From: Gemmatimonadota bacterium
GTDB taxonomy: Bacteria > Gemmatimonadota > Gemmatimonadetes > Longimicrobiales > Gaopeijiaceae
Direction of reading: 5' to 3'
Length of the DNA: 33,742 bases
Assembly (NCBI GenBank): GCA_003248075.1
Contig: QJYK01000008.1
Span: 1 to 33,742, forward strand
Both the position numbers and the translations under genes were made by a program. Each line of letters begins with the position of its first letter. Positions within the stretch are counted from its first letter, which is position 1. The notes under the pieces were generated by a model. The model was not told the DNA's origin, searched no databases, and worked only from the letters and a program-made list of their open reading frames with translations. This document shows positions 31,943-33,742 of this stretch, one piece after another.

Positions 31943-32950
31943 CTACGCTCGCTCTCGCGAGAATGCGGCGTCGAACGAGCCCCCCGCGGAGGGGAAGTCG
32001 AGCCGGCGCACGAAGCCGCACGCCTCGGCCGCACCGTGCTCACGGTCCATGCCGGAGTCCTCCCACTCCACCGACAGCGGACCGGCGTATCCCACCCGGT
32101 TGAGCGCCCGGATCACGTCCTCGAACGGCACGCGGCCCCTCCCGAGCGAGCGGAAGTCCCAGCTGCGGTCGCGGTGGCCGAACGGCAGGTGGCCCCCGAA
32201 GACGCCCGACCTGCCGGGAACGGGCGACCACCATACGTCCTTCATGTGCGCATGGTGGATGCGGTCGCCGAAGCGGAGGATGAAGTCCACGCAGTCGACT
32301 CCCTGGTAGCAGAGATGGCTCGGGTCGTAGTTGAAGCCGAACGCCTCGTGCCCGTGCAGGGCGTCGACCGCGCGCGCGGCGGTCACGGAGTCGAAGGCGA
32401 TCTCGGTGGGGTGCACCTCGAGGGCGAACCGGACGCCCACCTCGGAGAAGGCGTCCAGGATGGGGCTCCAACGTCGCGCGAAGTCCTCAAAGCCATCGAC
32501 GATCGCTTCCTCGGCCACCGGCGGGAACCCGTAGAGCAGGTGCCAGATCCTACTCCCCGTGAACCCGTTCACGATCTTCACCCCCAGGTTGGCCGCCGCC
32601 CGCGCAGTGAGGATCATCTCCTCGGACGCCCGCGCCCGAACGCCCTCGGGCTCCCCGTCCCCCCAGACGCGCGCGGGCAGGATCGCACGATGGCGCTCGT
32701 CGATGGGGTCGCAGACCGCCTGACCCACGAGATGATTGCTGATGGCCCACACTCCGAGGCCGTGTGCGCCGAGGGCCGCCCTACGCTCCTCACAATAGGC
32801 CGGATCCTCCGCCCCCCGGGCCACGTCGAAATGGTCCCCCCAGCAGGCGAGCTCGAGCCCGTCGTAGCCCCAAGACGCCGCCTTGGCCGCGAGCTCGCGA
32901 AGAGGGAGGTCGGCCCATTGGCCGGTGAAGAGCGTGACGGGTCGATTCAT
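31943..32950 (-). CDS. Sugar phosphate isomerase/epimerase-like TIM-barrel protein
   Basis: This 335-residue xylose-isomerase-like barrel has no export signal: [92 protein letters not shown] and [12 protein letters not shown]. Glu, Asp and His residues in these strands match the metal site of this superfamily, as in inositol-pathway enzymes and 3-keto-sugar epimerases. It sits between a Gfo/Idh/MocA dehydrogenase and an epimerase. That arrangement is typical of a cyclitol or keto-sugar catabolic operon. ATG 32950 is chosen as it fits the barrel start. Confidence 0.87.
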   Translation of the reverse strand: MNRPVTLFTGQWADLPLRELAAKAASWGYDGLELACWGDHFDVARGAEDPAYCEERRAALGAHGLGVWAISNHLVGQAVCDPIDERHRAILPARVWGDGEPEGVRARASEEMILTARAAANLGVKIVNGFTGSRIWHLLYGFPPVAEEAIVDGFEDFARRWSPILDAFSEVGVRFALEVHPTEIAFDSVTAARAVDALHGHEAFGFNYDPSHLCYQGVDCVDFILRFGDRIHHAHMKDVWWSPVPGRSGVFGGHLPFGHRDRSWDFRSLGRGRVPFEDVIRALNRVGYAGPLSVEWEDSGMDREHGAAEACGFVRRLDFPSAGGSFDAAFSRERA

Positions 32951-32993
32951 GGCTCGATCGCTCCGGATCTGGATGCGTGCGGGGCCGTGAGGA

Positions 32994-33742
32994 TCAGGCG
33001 GGCGGATCGTACGCGCAGGCCACCCAGCCGCCCTGGCGGTAGCTCTCCACGGACGCCTCGATGAAGCGCACGCCGTGGGCGCCGTCCTGTACGGTCGGGT
33101 AGTCGTCCGCGAAGGGCGGCGGGTCCCCGCGGTCGGCCCGTGCCCGCACGGTGCGCGCGACGTTGCGGTACAGGTTCGCGAATGCCTCCACGAAGCCCTC
33201 CGGGTGTCCCGCGGGGAGTCGGGTCGCGGCCTGCGCCCGTGCGGAAAGGTCGCCGGCGGCGGTGTGCAGCACACGGGCGGACCCGTCCGGCGCCAGCAAG
33301 GTCAGGTCGTTCGGATCTTCCTGGCACCAGTCGAGACCGCCCCGACTGCCATAGATGCGCAGTCGCAGGTGGTTCCGCTCTCCGGCCTGGATCTGCGATG
33401 CGAACAGAAGCGCTCGCACGCCGCCGTCGAGCTCCATGAGCACGGTGGCGTCGTCGTCGACGCGGCGGCCGGCGACCACGGTGCCCAGGTCGGCGAAGAG
33501 GCGGCGTGCCTCGAGACCGGTCACGTAGCGGACCAGATTGTGCGCGTGCGAGCCGATGTCCCCGAGCACCGAAGACGGCCCCCCGCGGGCGGGGTCCGTG
33601 CGCCAGTCCGCCTGCTTGTGTCCCTCGGACTCGAGCAGCGTGGACAGCCACCCCTGCGAGTACTCGACCACGATCTTGCGCAGCTCGCCGAGCGCGCCGG
33701 CGGCCACGCGCTCGCGGGCCTCCTTCACCATCGGATACCCGG
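32994..33742 (-). CDS. Gfo/Idh/MocA-family oxidoreductase, C-terminal part (runs off window)
   Basis: The reading frame is open through the window edge; reading in from there gives [20 protein letters not shown], the classic position after the active-site region of this NAD(P)-dependent family. The C-terminal alpha/beta domain includes [20 protein letters not shown] with the conserved GDxxxH, and ends [19 protein letters not shown]. The N-terminal Rossmann domain is outside the window. It lies 43 nt upstream of the isomerase on the same strand. Likely oxidises a cyclitol or sugar; the substrate is not known. The internal ATG at 33731 is not the true start. Confidence 0.9.
   Translation of the reverse strand, partial: GYPMVKEARERVAAGALGELRKIVVEYSQGWLSTLLESEGHKQADWRTDPARGGPSSVLGDIGSHAHNLVRYVTGLEARRLFADLGTVVAGRRVDDDATVLMELDGGVRALLFASQIQAGERNHLRLRIYGSRGGLDWCQEDPNDLTLLAPDGSARVLHTAAGDLSARAQAATRLPAGHPEGFVEAFANLYRNVARTVRARADRGDPPPFADDYPTVQDGAHGVRFIEASVESYRQGGWVACAYDPPA

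Noticed and set aside
1-33742. CRISPR arrays, tRNA or rRNA genes, insertion sequences or prophage
   Set aside because: No regularly spaced repeats, tRNA-like cloverleaf, transposase, integrase or phage structural protein was seen on either strand.

Overview
The window is a GC-rich bacterial chromosome segment with tightly packed genes and many GTG starts. No rRNA, tRNA, CRISPR array or insertion sequence is visible. Three traits suggest Gemmatimonadota or a close relative: two PadR/ADOP-type permease loci, several Tat-exported sugar enzymes, and lipoproteins with a 'CGDSLAP'-like N-terminus. This assignment is an inference from gene style; no phylogenetic marker is present.

The centre (about 4.57-14.92 kb) is one co-directional cluster that looks like an operon for anaerobic (dearomatising) benzoyl-CoA degradation. 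It opens with a PaaX-family regulator that has a promoter and an inverted repeat at its start. Then come the ring-opening hydrolase (oah/bamA), the dienoyl-CoA hydratase (dch), four subunits of ATP-dependent class I benzoyl-CoA reductase (bcrC, bcrB, bcrA, bcrD), an unrecognised 102-residue CxxC protein, the 6-hydroxycyclohexenecarbonyl-CoA dehydrogenase (had), a tryptophanase and a hemerythrin-like protein. Most junctions from oah onward are GTGA or ATGA overlaps, so translation is probably coupled. Together BCR, Dch, Had and Oah would take benzoyl-CoA to a ring-opened C7 dicarboxyl-CoA. No ferredoxin, ferredoxin-reducing system, benzoate-CoA ligase or lower beta-oxidation genes are in the window. 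The tryptophanase is the surprising member: its diagnostic residues are of the tryptophanase kind, not the tyrosine phenol-lyase kind.

Left flank (1-4.5 kb): a partial ADOP permease with its PadR repressor gene (minus strand) behind a TTGACG promoter that carries two copies of a 15-bp palindrome; a Tat-exported NAD-dependent epimerase (minus); and a divergent pair encoding a gluconate-2-dehydrogenase-subunit-3-like protein and a GMC flavoprotein.

Right flank (14.97-33.7 kb): a small lipoprotein; a cupin / TIM-barrel isomerase / hydroxypyruvate-isomerase-like operon; a minus-strand lipoprotein; a DUF1761-like membrane protein / TolB-like propeller / AraC regulator operon; a large S8 peptidase with PKD and Ig-like domains; a minus-strand set (amidohydrolase, RCC1-repeat lipoprotein, polysaccharide deacetylase, DinB-like protein); a second ADOP permease followed by PadR; and a minus-strand sugar operon (Gfo/Idh/MocA oxidoreductase, sugar isomerase, Tat epimerase paralogous to the left-flank one). 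The flanks look like the usual sugar-scavenging and secretion repertoire of such a heterotroph. The aromatic operon stands out against them.
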